22,918 nt of DNA from Clostridia bacterium (GCA_017481065.1 JAFUPT010000141.1:1-22918); one strand, 5' to 3'; numbered from the stretch's first letter, positions 15,460-22,781 are shown. The notes: generated by a model not told the origin, from the letters alone. Numbers and translations are program-made.

Positions 15460-16458
15460 TTACAATTCTACGATGCAGCCCTCTTCCAGGGATTTGCGCA
15501 TGGCCACAACGATTTCCAGCACATTGCGGGAATCCTGGGGAGTGACCACTGCGGGGCGGTTTTCGCGGATTGCCGCGAAGAATTCGTTGATCTCGCCTGC
15601 GAACATATCGGTCTGCTCCACATTGAGCGGATAGGTCTTTTCATCGCCGGCGGGATACCACATCAGGTTGCTGCCCATTTCGCCGTCATTGATGTTAACG
15701 CCTGCGGTGAGGGCGTAATCGATGGTGCCCTTATCGCCGGTGGCGCGCAGCTGGATGGAGAAGGGATAGTTGCCAGTCATTTCCAGGGAAGTTTCGCAAA
15801 TTGCCTTCTGGCCGTTTGCCCATTCCAGGCTGGCGCATACATGGTTCCAGCAGCCGGTGGGGCTCTTCCAGCCGATTGCGTATACGCGGCTGGGCTTGCC
15901 GAACAGGCTGTAGAGATAATCGATATCATGTACGTTCAGATCGTACAGGCCGCCGCCGCTCTTGGCGGGATCGCGATGCCAGGTTGCCCAGGTGGGATGC
16001 TGGCAGGTGCGCTTTTCATAGAGCATATGGATATCGCCCAGCTTGCCCTGGTCGATATATTCTTTCACGGTCATGAACTCCGGCCACCAGCGGGCTACCT
16101 GAGCAACCATGAAGCGCACGCCGTTTTCTTCGCAGGCTGCGATCATGCGGTCCAGGGATTCCAGCTCGAAGGTGATCGGCTTTTCGCACAGAACGTGGCA
16201 CTTTGCCTTTGCTGCCTTGATTACATATTCCTCGTGCAGGTAGGTCGGCACGCAGATATCGACAACGTTCAGCTGTTCGTTTGCCACGGCCTCTTCGAGG
16301 GTCGTGTAGTGCTTGCAGCCCGCTTCTGCGGCAGCCTTTGCGCCCTTTTCCGCGCTGCGGCTGATAACGGCAGTGATTTCTACATCTTCAAGAGCCTTCA
16401 TGGCTGCGATGTGGTTCTGGGCAATGTAACCCATGCCAACGATTGCTACTTTGAACAT
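15460..16458 (-). CDS. Gfo/Idh/MocA family dehydrogenase (inositol/sugar dehydrogenase-like)
   Basis: This 332-residue cytoplasmic NAD(P)-dependent dehydrogenase opens with a Rossmann motif VAIVGMGYIA (4-13). It has the family motif CEKPITF with lysine 93, and a catalytic-region motif GGGLYDLNVHDIDYL (168-182) with D173 and H177, as in myo-inositol and scyllo-inositol dehydrogenases. The family oxidises a ring hydroxyl to a ketone. ATG 16458 follows AAGGTGG at good spacing; the longer frame to 16569 runs into the upstream gene. It is the second gene of the operon led by the substrate-binding protein, so it probably acts on the imported compound or its derivative. It differs from the other Gfo/Idh protein in this window (2377-3354), which lacks the D-x3-H motif of this type. 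Confidence 0.92.
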   Translation of the reverse strand: MFKVAIVGMGYIAQNHIAAMKALEDVEITAVISRSAEKGAKAAAEAGCKHYTTLEEAVANEQLNVVDICVPTYLHEEYVIKAAKAKCHVLCEKPITFELESLDRMIAACEENGVRFMVAQVARWWPEFMTVKEYIDQGKLGDIHMLYEKRTCQHPTWATWHRDPAKSGGGLYDLNVHDIDYLYSLFGKPSRVYAIGWKSPTGCWNHVCASLEWANGQKAICETSLEMTGNYPFSIQLRATGDKGTIDYALTAGVNINDGEMGSNLMWYPAGDEKTYPLNVEQTDMFAGEINEFFAAIRENRPAVVTPQDSRNVLEIVVAMRKSLEEGCIVEL

Positions 16459-16484
16459 AAGTGTTCCACCTTTCTGTTTGGGGA

Positions 16485-16511
16485 ATGTGCGCCCCATGAA
16501 GGGGCGCACAT
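16485..16511 (-). other. Intergenic hairpin between binding-protein and dehydrogenase genes
   Basis: A perfect 11-bp GC-rich inverted repeat (16485-16495 with 16501-16511, 5-base loop) lies 21 bases after the binding-protein stop. On the transcribed strand it is followed by TCCCCAAACAG, with no T run, so it is not a classic terminator. Such hairpins after a binding-protein gene commonly protect the upstream mRNA from 3' decay and lower downstream expression. It would allow an excess of binding protein over the two enzymes. Confidence 0.72.
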
Positions 16512-16532
16512 CGGAAGATTTCTCAGAGTGAA

Positions 16533-17603
16533 TTACTTGCCAGCGGCCTTTGCCAGCTCGGAGGTGCAAACATATGCGGCGGCGTCTGCCTCAACAGCAG
16601 CCTTGTCCTCTTCGGTCATGCCGTTGTTTACGAACTCGTTGGTGTAAACCAGGTCATGGGCGATGGGAGCGGAGATGGTGCCGGCGGATACGCAGGAATC
16701 AATGTTGATATCCCACTTGTAGTCGAAGAAGAAGCCGGTGGGGTTGGACATCTCGGCGAAGTCTTCCTCGGTCATGCCGTAGGACTGAACCTTGATGGCG
16801 TCCATAACTGCAACTGCGCCTTCCCAGGTCACGGTGTTGGCCAGGGCGGGGAACTTGTTCAGAACGATGTCAGCAGCGGCTTCCGGATTGGCGGCTACGA
16901 AGTAGATGCCCTTCTGGATGGCGGTGGTGAAGCCCTGAACGAGCTCGGGGTTGTTGGCGATGGTATCGTTGGAGCAAACGATGGCGTTGGCGCTGTTCTT
17001 CAGCACTTCGTTGCCGTCGATGTAGTTGAAATCGAAGCCCTGGGCCAGCAGGAGGTAGATTTCATCCAGCCAGGTGAACAGAACATCGATCTTGCCTTCT
17101 TCAACCTGCACATAGCGGTTTTCGCCGGCAACGATGTATTCAACATCGGTCACGCCTGCGGCATCCAGCAGGGGCTGTGCCAGGGCTTCCCAGGAAGCAT
17201 CGCCCAGGGCGATGGTCTTGCCGTTCAGGTCTTCCCAGGTATCGATGCCGGAACCATTCAGGGCAGAGAAGCCGAAGATGTTCCATGCGCCATACTGCAC
17301 AACAGCCTTGATCGGCAGGCCTGCTTCAACGGAGGGCAGGATGAGGGAGGGAGCCGGCAGGGCGAAATCGGCCTGGCCTACGGCTACCATCTGAACATCG
17401 GTACCGGTTGCTTCTTCAATAACCAGATCCAGGCCTTCCTCTGCGAAGTAGCCCATTTCTACTGCGGACCAGAAGGTGGCGTCTGCGAGGGTTTCGATGG
17501 AGCGGGGCATTACCAGGGTAACGGTGGTGAGCTCCTCTGCGAATGCGCCGCAGACGGAGAGGCTCAGGATCAGAGCCAGAACCAGGGCCAGGATTTTCTT
17601 CAT
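16533..17603 (-). CDS. ABC transporter substrate-binding protein, NitT/TauT (NMT1/THI5-like) type
   Basis: This 356-residue exported protein captures the substrate for the importer encoded divergently. Residues 1-22 form a Sec signal peptide (KK, a leucine/alanine core, then GAFA before EE); cleavage after A22 looks likely. C18 is preceded by LSV, a poor lipobox, so it is probably not a lipoprotein. The mature part has the NMT1 pattern: SAVEMGYFAEEGLDLVIEE, VAVGQADFALPAPSLILPSV, WEDLNGKTIALGD and EEGKIDVLFTWLDEIYLL. These place it with nitrate, sulfonate, taurine and pyrimidine-precursor binders; the ligand cannot be assigned. ATG 17603 follows AGGAGG by 8 bases. A near-consensus promoter precedes it. 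The gene leads an operon with a dehydrogenase and a VOC enzyme. Confidence 0.92.
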   Translation of the reverse strand: MKKILALVLALILSLSVCGAFAEELTTVTLVMPRSIETLADATFWSAVEMGYFAEEGLDLVIEEATGTDVQMVAVGQADFALPAPSLILPSVEAGLPIKAVVQYGAWNIFGFSALNGSGIDTWEDLNGKTIALGDASWEALAQPLLDAAGVTDVEYIVAGENRYVQVEEGKIDVLFTWLDEIYLLLAQGFDFNYIDGNEVLKNSANAIVCSNDTIANNPELVQGFTTAIQKGIYFVAANPEAAADIVLNKFPALANTVTWEGAVAVMDAIKVQSYGMTEEDFAEMSNPTGFFFDYKWDINIDSCVSAGTISAPIAHDLVYTNEFVNNGMTEEDKAAVEADAAAYVCTSELAKAAGK

Positions 17604-17634
17604 GTGATTTTCCTCCTTAAGTTGTTTACCTTTT

Positions 17635-17654
17635 ATCATAGAATTATCTATGAT
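17635..17654. promoter_or_regulatory. 20-base palindrome at the binding-protein transcription start, candidate operator
   Basis: ATCATAGA and TCTATGAT form a perfect 8-bp inverted repeat around ATTA. The palindrome begins about 10 bases after the -10 box of the leftward promoter, covering roughly the first 20 transcribed bases, the usual place for a repressor operator. It could equally form a weak hairpin in the 5' leader. The ROK regulator at 21495-22769 is the nearest candidate binder. Confidence 0.55.
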
Positions 17655-17663
17655 GCTAAGTGA

Positions 17664-17692
17664 AATATAACACAAGCTGTGATATTTGTCAA
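17664..17692 (-). promoter_or_regulatory. Strong promoter of the binding-protein operon
   Basis: On the - strand TTGACA (17692-17687) is a perfect -35 box and TATATT (17669-17664) a good -10 box, with exactly 17 bases between. It lies about 60 bases before the ATG at 17603. This is the best match to a housekeeping promoter in the window and fits high expression of a binding protein. Confidence 0.88.
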
Positions 17693-17701
17693 TATTATTT
17701 T

Positions 17702-17722
17702 GTTCGAAAATCGAATTAATTC
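17702..17722. promoter_or_regulatory. Overlapping palindromes between the divergent promoters
   Basis: TTCGA (17703-17707) and TCGAA (17711-17715) form a 5-bp inverted repeat with three bases between. It overlaps a perfect 10-base palindrome GAATTAATTC (17713-17722). They sit just upstream of both -35 boxes, a position where an activator or a shared repressor could bind. AT-rich sequence yields such palindromes by chance, so support is modest. Confidence 0.35.
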
Positions 17723-17745
17723 ACCCGAAAATACCCGGTTTTCCA

Positions 17746-17774
17746 TTGACTTCCGGCGCTTTTTGCTGTAATAT
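17746..17774 (+). promoter_or_regulatory. Promoter of the importer-ROK operon
   Basis: TTGACT (17746-17751) and TAATAT (17769-17774) are spaced by 17 bases, with TG just before the -10 (a partial extended -10). The leader to the ATG at 17868 would be about 87 bases long. The boxes are further from consensus than those of the divergent binding-protein promoter. Confidence 0.7.
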
Positions 17775-17799
17775 AAAAATGAATAAAAACGAATTAGCA

Positions 17800-17809
17800 T
17801 TGTGCACAA
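17800..17809. promoter_or_regulatory. Palindrome in the leader of the importer operon
   Basis: TTGTGCACAA is a perfect 10-base palindrome about 26 bases downstream of the -10 box, inside the predicted leader. It could be a repressor half-site pair acting as a roadblock. No second copy was found in the other promoter region, which weakens the case. Confidence 0.35.
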
Positions 17810-17867
17810 ATCGACCGAATCCCATATCTTTTTTCCACACGCTACGGATGAAAGGAAAAGATCAGCT

Positions 17868-18671
17868 ATGAGTCAGTATCTGCTTCAAGCAAAGAACATC
17901 TGCAAGACCTACGGCGGCGAGAACAAGAAGGACCCCGCTGTTGAGGTGCTGCACGACATCTCCCTGGACATTCAGGAAAAGGAATTCGTTCTGATCCTGG
18001 GAAGCTCCGGCTGCGGAAAATCTACCTTATTAAAGGTACTCGCCGGCATCGAGCCCGCGAGCTCCGGCAGCATTGTGATCGACGGCAAGGACCAGGGCAA
18101 GCGCATCGCCCGCGAGGAGCTGCGCAACTTCGGCTATGTATTCCAGAACAACAACCTGCTGCAGTGGCGCACTGCCGAGGGCAACCTGCGCTTCGTGCTG
18201 GAGGTTATGAAGCTGAAGGGCGAAAAATGGGAGCAGCGCGTGGATGAAATGCTGCGCATCGTGGGCCTGCAGGACTACAAGAAGGTTTATCCCCACGAGC
18301 TCTCCGGCGGCATGCGCCAGCGCGTGGGCATTGCCCGCGCATTGGTACATGATCCCAAGGTGCTGATCTTTGACCAGCCCCTGGGCGCGCTGGACGCCAT
18401 CACCCGCAAGATGCTCTCCTATGAGCTGTTGAACATCTGGAAGAAAACCCAGAAGACCATCGTGATGGTTACCAACAATGTGGATGAGGCGCTGCTGCTG
18501 GCCAACCGCATCATCGTGCTCAGCCCGCTGCCGGGTAAGATTGTGAAGGAAATCAAGGTGGACATCCCCTATGAGGAGCGCACCCTCGCCATCAAGGAAA
18601 ATGCCCGCTACCAGGAACTGCGCAAGGAGATCAATGAACTGATCCGTTCGTTTGGAGGTGCAGAAAAATGA
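17868..18671 (+). CDS. ABC importer ATPase A, with degenerate catalytic residues
   Basis: This 267-residue cytoplasmic ATPase of the NitT/TauT (SsuB/TauB-like) class has Walker A GSSGCGKST (45-53), Q-loop Q93 and a canonical signature LSGGMRQRV (145-153). However, Walker B reads LIFDQP, with Q170 where the catalytic glutamate should be, and the switch position reads VTNN, with N203 in place of histidine. Both substitutions are known to cripple hydrolysis in ABC proteins. It should still bind ATP and supply a normal signature to its partner. ATG 17868 follows AAGGA; the frame upstream to 17802 has no ribosome site. The stop overlaps permease A by four bases (ATGA). Its natural partner is ATPase B (19482-20291), whose defects are complementary. 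Deliberate loss rather than decay is suggested by the intact frame and surroundings. Confidence 0.94.
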   Translation: MSQYLLQAKNICKTYGGENKKDPAVEVLHDISLDIQEKEFVLILGSSGCGKSTLLKVLAGIEPASSGSIVIDGKDQGKRIAREELRNFGYVFQNNNLLQWRTAEGNLRFVLEVMKLKGEKWEQRVDEMLRIVGLQDYKKVYPHELSGGMRQRVGIARALVHDPKVLIFDQPLGALDAITRKMLSYELLNIWKKTQKTIVMVTNNVDEALLLANRIIVLSPLPGKIVKEIKVDIPYEERTLAIKENARYQELRKEINELIRSFGGAEK

Positions 18672-19450
18672 CGTCCGCAAAGACCAACATTAAAAAGAAG
18701 AAGAGGAAGGATTTAACCTCCATCATCGCGCCGCTGGTGGTGCTGGCGATCATCGTGTTCGGCCTGCAGATCATCTGCACCGTGTTTAATGTAAATCCCC
18801 ATGTTATCCCGAAGCCCTTTGATATGGTTACCGAAACCATCAAGATGTTTGCCGATATCTGGCCCCACTTCCTTTTCACGATCAAGATCGTGCTGCTGGG
18901 CTTCATCATCTCCGTGCCGCTGGGCATGCTGATTGCCGCGGTGCTGAGCCAGTCCAAGCTGCTCACCAGCGCACTCTCCCCCATCATCCTGGTGCTGGTT
19001 ATCACCCCCATGATGACCCTGGTGCCGCTGATGCTGCTTTGGCTGGGCACCAACCCGAACCTGCGCCTGCTGGTTATCATCGTGCAGGCCACCCCGATCA
19101 TCACCTTCAATACCTTGAACGGCTTTACCCACGTTGAAAAGGAAAAGCTGGAGCTGGGCGCGGCAGTGGGCGCAAGCAAGCTGCAGACCTTCACGAAGAT
19201 CACCTTCATGAACGCCATGCCCCAGGTATTCACCGGCGTGAAGCTGGGCTGCATCTTCTCCGTAATCGGCGCCATCAGCGCGGACTTCGTGGGCGGCAAG
19301 ATCGGCATGGGCACCCGCATCGTATTCTATACGAAGTACAACAATACCGCCGTTGTATTCGGCTGCATCATCCTGGTTGCCATCATCGGCCTGGTGCTGT
19401 ATTACGCAGTGAATGCATTGGAACGCCGTGTTGTTCTATGGAAGAAATAA
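18668..19450 (+). CDS. ABC importer permease A (NitT/TauT type)
   Basis: This 260-residue inner-membrane permease of the BPD_transp_1 class has a lysine-rich N-terminus (IKKKKRKD) and about six transmembrane helices. The coupling (EAA-type) loop reads ELGAAVGASKLQTF followed by TFMNAMPQVFTG (about residues 158-184), with the conserved glycine present. SADFVGGKIGMGTRI (about 203-217) is typical of the SsuC/TauC branch. The start overlaps the ATPase A stop, indicating translational coupling. It should form a heterodimeric channel with permease B. ATPase A probably docks on one of the two; which pairing applies is not visible from sequence. Confidence 0.93.
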   Translation: MTSAKTNIKKKKRKDLTSIIAPLVVLAIIVFGLQIICTVFNVNPHVIPKPFDMVTETIKMFADIWPHFLFTIKIVLLGFIISVPLGMLIAAVLSQSKLLTSALSPIILVLVITPMMTLVPLMLLWLGTNPNLRLLVIIVQATPIITFNTLNGFTHVEKEKLELGAAVGASKLQTFTKITFMNAMPQVFTGVKLGCIFSVIGAISADFVGGKIGMGTRIVFYTKYNNTAVVFGCIILVAIIGLVLYYAVNALERRVVLWKK

Positions 19451-19467
19451 TTGATTGATCGGATTCT

Positions 19468-19474
19468 AAGGAGG
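19468..19474 (+). promoter_or_regulatory. Ribosome binding site that fixes a TTG start
   Basis: A full AAGGAGG lies 7 bases before TTG 19482. No ATG in frame exists until residue 33, inside the ATPase fold, so this site makes TTG the start of ATPase B. Confidence 0.88.
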
Positions 19475-19481
19475 TGCGACT

Positions 19482-20291
19482 TTGGAAACGCGCAAAGATA
19501 ATATCATCGTTTTCGACCATGTAAGCAAGGTGTTCAAAACCCGCTTCCAGTCCATTACCGCGGTAAAGGACTTCTCCATGGAAATCAAGCGTGGCGAATT
19601 CGTATCCATTCTCGGCCCCTCGGGCTGCGGCAAATCCACCATCATCCGCATGATGGATGGCATCATCAATCCCACTGAGGGCGATATTTTCATCGAAGGC
19701 GAAAAGACCAATACCGGCAAGCGCCTGCCGGAAAAGGTGCTCCGGAAGATGGGCTTCATCTTCCAGCAGCCCAATATGTTCCCCTGGTACACGGTGCGCG
19801 AAAACGTGGCCCTGCCGCTGAAGGTATTTGGCCTGAAGGGCAAGGAATGGGAGGATCGCGTGGATTACCTGATGGAAATGGTGGGCCTGCAGAACCATGC
19901 CAATGCCTATCCGGTGGAGATCTCCCAGGCGCAGCTGCAGCTGGCCGGCGTGATCCGCCCCATGGTTTATGATCCGGACATCCTGCTGATGGACGAACCC
20001 TTCGGCTCCCTGGACGATATGTCCCGCGAGCAGATGGATATGGCCATGCTGGATATCTGGCAGAAGACCGGCAAGACCATCATCTTCATCACCCACAGCG
20101 TGGAAGAGGCGGTGCTGATGTCCTCCCGCATCTATGTGATGGCGACCAACCCCGGCCGCCTGACCGAGGTAGTGGATATCGACCTGCCCCGCCCCCGTTC
20201 CCTGGATATGATTGTGGATGAGAAATTTATTCAGTATGAAAACAGGCTCACCGAGCTCATCGGCGAACTTGACCTGAGCAAGATCAAGTAA
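19482..20291 (+). CDS. ABC importer ATPase B, with degenerate signature motif
   Basis: This 269-residue cytoplasmic ATPase is the partner of ATPase A. Walker A GPSGCGKST (45-53), Q-loop Q95, Walker B LLMDEP with catalytic E172, and switch H205 in FITHS are all canonical. The signature is not: where LSGGMRQRVAIARA is expected it reads ISQAQLQLAGVIRP (147-160), losing both glycines of the SGG core. In a head-to-tail heterodimer this broken signature would face the broken Walker B and switch residues of ATPase A, while this subunit's intact catalytic residues would face the intact LSGGM of ATPase A. The gene starts at TTG and follows permease A by 31 bases. Permease B starts 13 bases after its stop with a strong AAGGAGG between. 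Confidence 0.94.
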   Translation: METRKDNIIVFDHVSKVFKTRFQSITAVKDFSMEIKRGEFVSILGPSGCGKSTIIRMMDGIINPTEGDIFIEGEKTNTGKRLPEKVLRKMGFIFQQPNMFPWYTVRENVALPLKVFGLKGKEWEDRVDYLMEMVGLQNHANAYPVEISQAQLQLAGVIRPMVYDPDILLMDEPFGSLDDMSREQMDMAMLDIWQKTGKTIIFITHSVEEAVLMSSRIYVMATNPGRLTEVVDIDLPRPRSLDMIVDEKFIQYENRLTELIGELDLSKIK

Positions 20292-20304
20292 GGAGGGCAG
20301 GAGA

Positions 20305-21054
20305 ATGAAAAACAAGCTAATGAATATCGTCGCTCCGGTAATCGCCATTCTGGCCTTCCTGGGCATTTGGGAGCTGCTGGTGCGCGTGCTGGAGGTTCAG
20401 ACCTGGATCCTGCCGCCGCCCACCGCCATCTTCACTTCCATGATCCGGGATTTCCCGGAATACTGGCCCCACATCTGGAACACGGGCCTCACCATTCTGC
20501 TGGGCTTTGTAATCGCAATTCCCGTGGGTCTGCTCGTAGCCTCCCTGGTTACCAGCTCGAAGCTCTTGAGCTCCGCGCTCAGCCCCTACATCACCATGCT
20601 GGTTATCACTCCCCTGATGACCCTGATTCCCCTGCTGCAGCTGTGGATGGGCTATGGCATGAAGGTGCGCGTAATCGCAGTTATCATCCAGTCCTTCGCC
20701 GTTGTAAACATGAACGCCTGCACCGGCTTCCTCAATGTGCCCACCATCCGGCATGAATTGATGCAGTCCATGGGCGCAAACCGCATGCAGACCTACTTCC
20801 GCATGCTGCTGCCCAGCGCCGCCACCGATATCTTCACCGGCATCAGCCTGGCGGGTATCTTCTCCACCACCGCATGCATCTCCTCCGAGTATGTGGGCGG
20901 CAACACGGGCCTTGGCAGCCGCATCATCTATTACAAGAACTTCCTCAAGAGCGAACAGGCCTTCGCCTGCATCTTCTATGTAATGATCCTGGGCATCATC
21001 CTGTATTGCCTGGTGAAGTTCGCCCAGAAGAAGGTTATCAAGTGGAAGATCTGA
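20305..21054 (+). CDS. ABC importer permease B (NitT/TauT type)
   Basis: This 249-residue inner-membrane permease is homologous to permease A but clearly distinct. About six transmembrane helices are seen. The segment WILPPPTAIFTSM near residues 34-46 is a typical SsuC/TauC feature. The coupling loop reads ELMQSMGANRMQTYFRMLLPSA, split as ELMQSMGANRMQTY and FRMLLPSA, with the conserved glycine kept. It ends in SEYVGGNTGLGSRI and a short cytoplasmic tail rich in lysine. With permease A it should form the asymmetric translocation pore. Only one binding-protein gene is present, on the opposite strand. Confidence 0.93.
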   Translation: MKNKLMNIVAPVIAILAFLGIWELLVRVLEVQTWILPPPTAIFTSMIRDFPEYWPHIWNTGLTILLGFVIAIPVGLLVASLVTSSKLLSSALSPYITMLVITPLMTLIPLLQLWMGYGMKVRVIAVIIQSFAVVNMNACTGFLNVPTIRHELMQSMGANRMQTYFRMLLPSAATDIFTGISLAGIFSTTACISSEYVGGNTGLGSRIIYYKNFLKSEQAFACIFYVMILGIILYCLVKFAQKKVIKWKI

Positions 21055-21057
21055 TCC

Positions 21058-21471
21058 ATGGATAACAACAGGGATAGCCAAAGCCTGCGCAGCCTTCGCA
21101 GGCGGAATAAGCTTCTTTCCATTATCCTGGGTCTGGTATGCGTGGCGGCCCTCATCCTTCCCATGCAGGGCAGGGAGCATCAGCCTTACAGCTTTGAAGC
21201 CGCCGCGCAGACCGACCTGGAAAAGGCCCGGTCGGCCTACGCCGAAACCGGGGAAAACGCGGATTTATACCGCCTGGCGCTGGCGCTCTGCCGCCAGGCC
21301 TACCTCGAGGGAGAGGGGTTTGATCCTGCGGAGCTCTGCGACTGCGGCCGCGAGCTTTACCGGCGCGCCAAGGCGGGCGCGCTGGATCTGGAGACCATCG
21401 GCGACCCGGAAGATACCACCGCCATGCTCGCCCTGCTGCGGGATTATGGCGTTACGCCGACGGAATCTTAA
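21058..21471 (+). CDS. Small single-helix membrane protein of unknown function
   Basis: I do not recognise this 137-residue protein. It has a basic N-terminus (RSLRRRNK), one hydrophobic helix at about residues 19-36 (LLSIILGLVCVAALILP), and then a hydrophilic, alpha-helical, acidic tail of about 100 residues with two Cys (C113 region reading LCDCGREL, and C in LALCRQAY). By the positive-inside rule the tail should face outside. The tail has helix-pair character (DLEKARSAYAETG, DLYRLALALCRQAY) that loosely resembles tetratricopeptide-type helices, but no repeat is convincing. It starts 3 bases after permease B with only a weak ribosome site (GGAAG), so it depends on translational coupling. 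It may be an accessory subunit of the importer; that is positional inference. Confidence 0.8.
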   Translation: MDNNRDSQSLRSLRRRNKLLSIILGLVCVAALILPMQGREHQPYSFEAAAQTDLEKARSAYAETGENADLYRLALALCRQAYLEGEGFDPAELCDCGRELYRRAKAGALDLETIGDPEDTTAMLALLRDYGVTPTES

Positions 21472-21494
21472 GGAAAACAAGGGGGTTCTAAGCT

Positions 21495-22769
21495 GTGCAT
21501 CTCGACCGTGAACCGATTGTCAAGCTGCATAACCATCAGATGACAAGGGAGGAGAACAGCAAGCTGCTCTTCAACCTTATCAACGCGGAAAAGACGCTCA
21601 CCCGCGCGGAACTGGTGCGCATTACGGGCTTAAGCCCGTCCACCGTTTCCTCGCTGGTGGATGATCTTGTCCGCGCTGAATTGGTTACGGAGGTTGGCCT
21701 GGCGCGCATGCTTACCGGCGCGGGCCGGCGGCCCATCATGCTGGATATCAACCCCGAAGGACGCCAGATTCCCGTGTTTTCCCTCAGCCGCTGGGGCGTG
21801 AGCTATACGCTCTTTGACCTCGGCTACAATGTAATCGAAGAATGCTTCCGGCCCTGTCTCTGCGGCAGGCATATCGGGGAAGCAAATTGGCCGCTGGCAG
21901 AGAATATCGATGACAGCGGCACGGCTTATATCGAAACCATCGAGGATATGATCCGCAATTCCCGCAAGCTGGATCCGAAGAAGGTTGTGGCGGTGCTGAT
22001 CAGCTATCCCGGCGTATATCTCGAGGAGGAAAAAACCTTCATCCTCACCTCCATGCAAACCTCCTTCCGCAAGCAGGTAATCGATGATCTGGAAGCGCGG
22101 CTGGAGCTGCCTGTGTACATGGGAAATTCCTCCATGAGTCTCGCCTATGCGGAAAAGAAGCATCGGGAAGCCAACGGCTCCAGCATTTCAGACCTGATTT
22201 ATTTCAATATCTGCGATGGCGTGGGCGCGGGCATCATCTGCGATGGCGAAATGCTGCTTCGGCCGGACCGCATCGCCGGCGAAGTGGGGCATGTAACCGT
22301 GAAAATCGGCGGCAGGCCCTGCTCCTGCGGCAACCGCGGCTGCCTGGAGCGCTATGTGAATGTGAATGCGATCCTTGAAACCGTGCGCGAAGCCGTGAGC
22401 CGCGACCGCAGCGGCACCCATTCGGATATGATCCGAAGCCTGCTGGAAAATCCCACGCTGGAGATGATCGGCAGGGCCTACGATGCGGATGTGGAGCCCG
22501 TGCGCATCGCGCTGGATGATATCGTGGAGAAGCTCTTTGCCGGAATTTACAGCACGGTAAACGTAACCGGCATCAAATGCGTGGTCATCGGCGGCCTGGA
22601 AAAGATGGGCGAAGGCTTCCTCAACAAGCTGCGCTCCTTCCTGGATGGCCGCCGGGGACAGATGCTGATGCGCGGCCTGAAGCTGATGTATCCCCAGATC
22701 AGCGCGCAGGCGGACAGCATCGGCATTGCGCAATATTACATCGATAAGATTTTCACCATAACGATATAA
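21495..22769 (+). CDS. ROK family transcriptional regulator
   Basis: This 424-residue protein has an N-terminal winged helix-turn-helix (about 20-75; RAELVRITGLSPSTVSSLVDDL) and a C-terminal ROK sugar-kinase-like domain. The domain shows DGVGAG (241-246) and the zinc motif H266 with C276-x-C278-x4-C283 (GRPCSCGNRGC). The catalytic Asp of ROK kinases (usually GND) is absent: the site reads GNSSMS (210-215). It should therefore sense a sugar-like ligand without phosphorylating it, like NagC, Mlc or XylR. A GTG start at 21495 is preferred because AAGGGGG lies 9 bases upstream; the ATG at 21540 has no ribosome site. It is co-transcribed with the importer and probably represses one or both promoters in 17635-17809. 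Confidence 0.93.
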   Translation: MHLDREPIVKLHNHQMTREENSKLLFNLINAEKTLTRAELVRITGLSPSTVSSLVDDLVRAELVTEVGLARMLTGAGRRPIMLDINPEGRQIPVFSLSRWGVSYTLFDLGYNVIEECFRPCLCGRHIGEANWPLAENIDDSGTAYIETIEDMIRNSRKLDPKKVVAVLISYPGVYLEEEKTFILTSMQTSFRKQVIDDLEARLELPVYMGNSSMSLAYAEKKHREANGSSISDLIYFNICDGVGAGIICDGEMLLRPDRIAGEVGHVTVKIGGRPCSCGNRGCLERYVNVNAILETVREAVSRDRSGTHSDMIRSLLENPTLEMIGRAYDADVEPVRIALDDIVEKLFAGIYSTVNVTGIKCVVIGGLEKMGEGFLNKLRSFLDGRRGQMLMRGLKLMYPQISAQADSIGIAQYYIDKIFTITI

Positions 22770-22781
22770 GGAGGCAATACC

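Noticed and set aside
15421..15460. Terminator between the dehydrogenase and VOC genes
   Set aside because: Only a 5-bp ACAGA/TCTGT stem is present, and on the transcribed strand it is followed by A-rich sequence rather than T residues.
17868..18671. ATPase A as a pseudogene
   Set aside because: The frame is complete, Walker A, Q-loop and signature are intact, it is translationally coupled to permease A, and its defects are mirrored by the partner ATPase.
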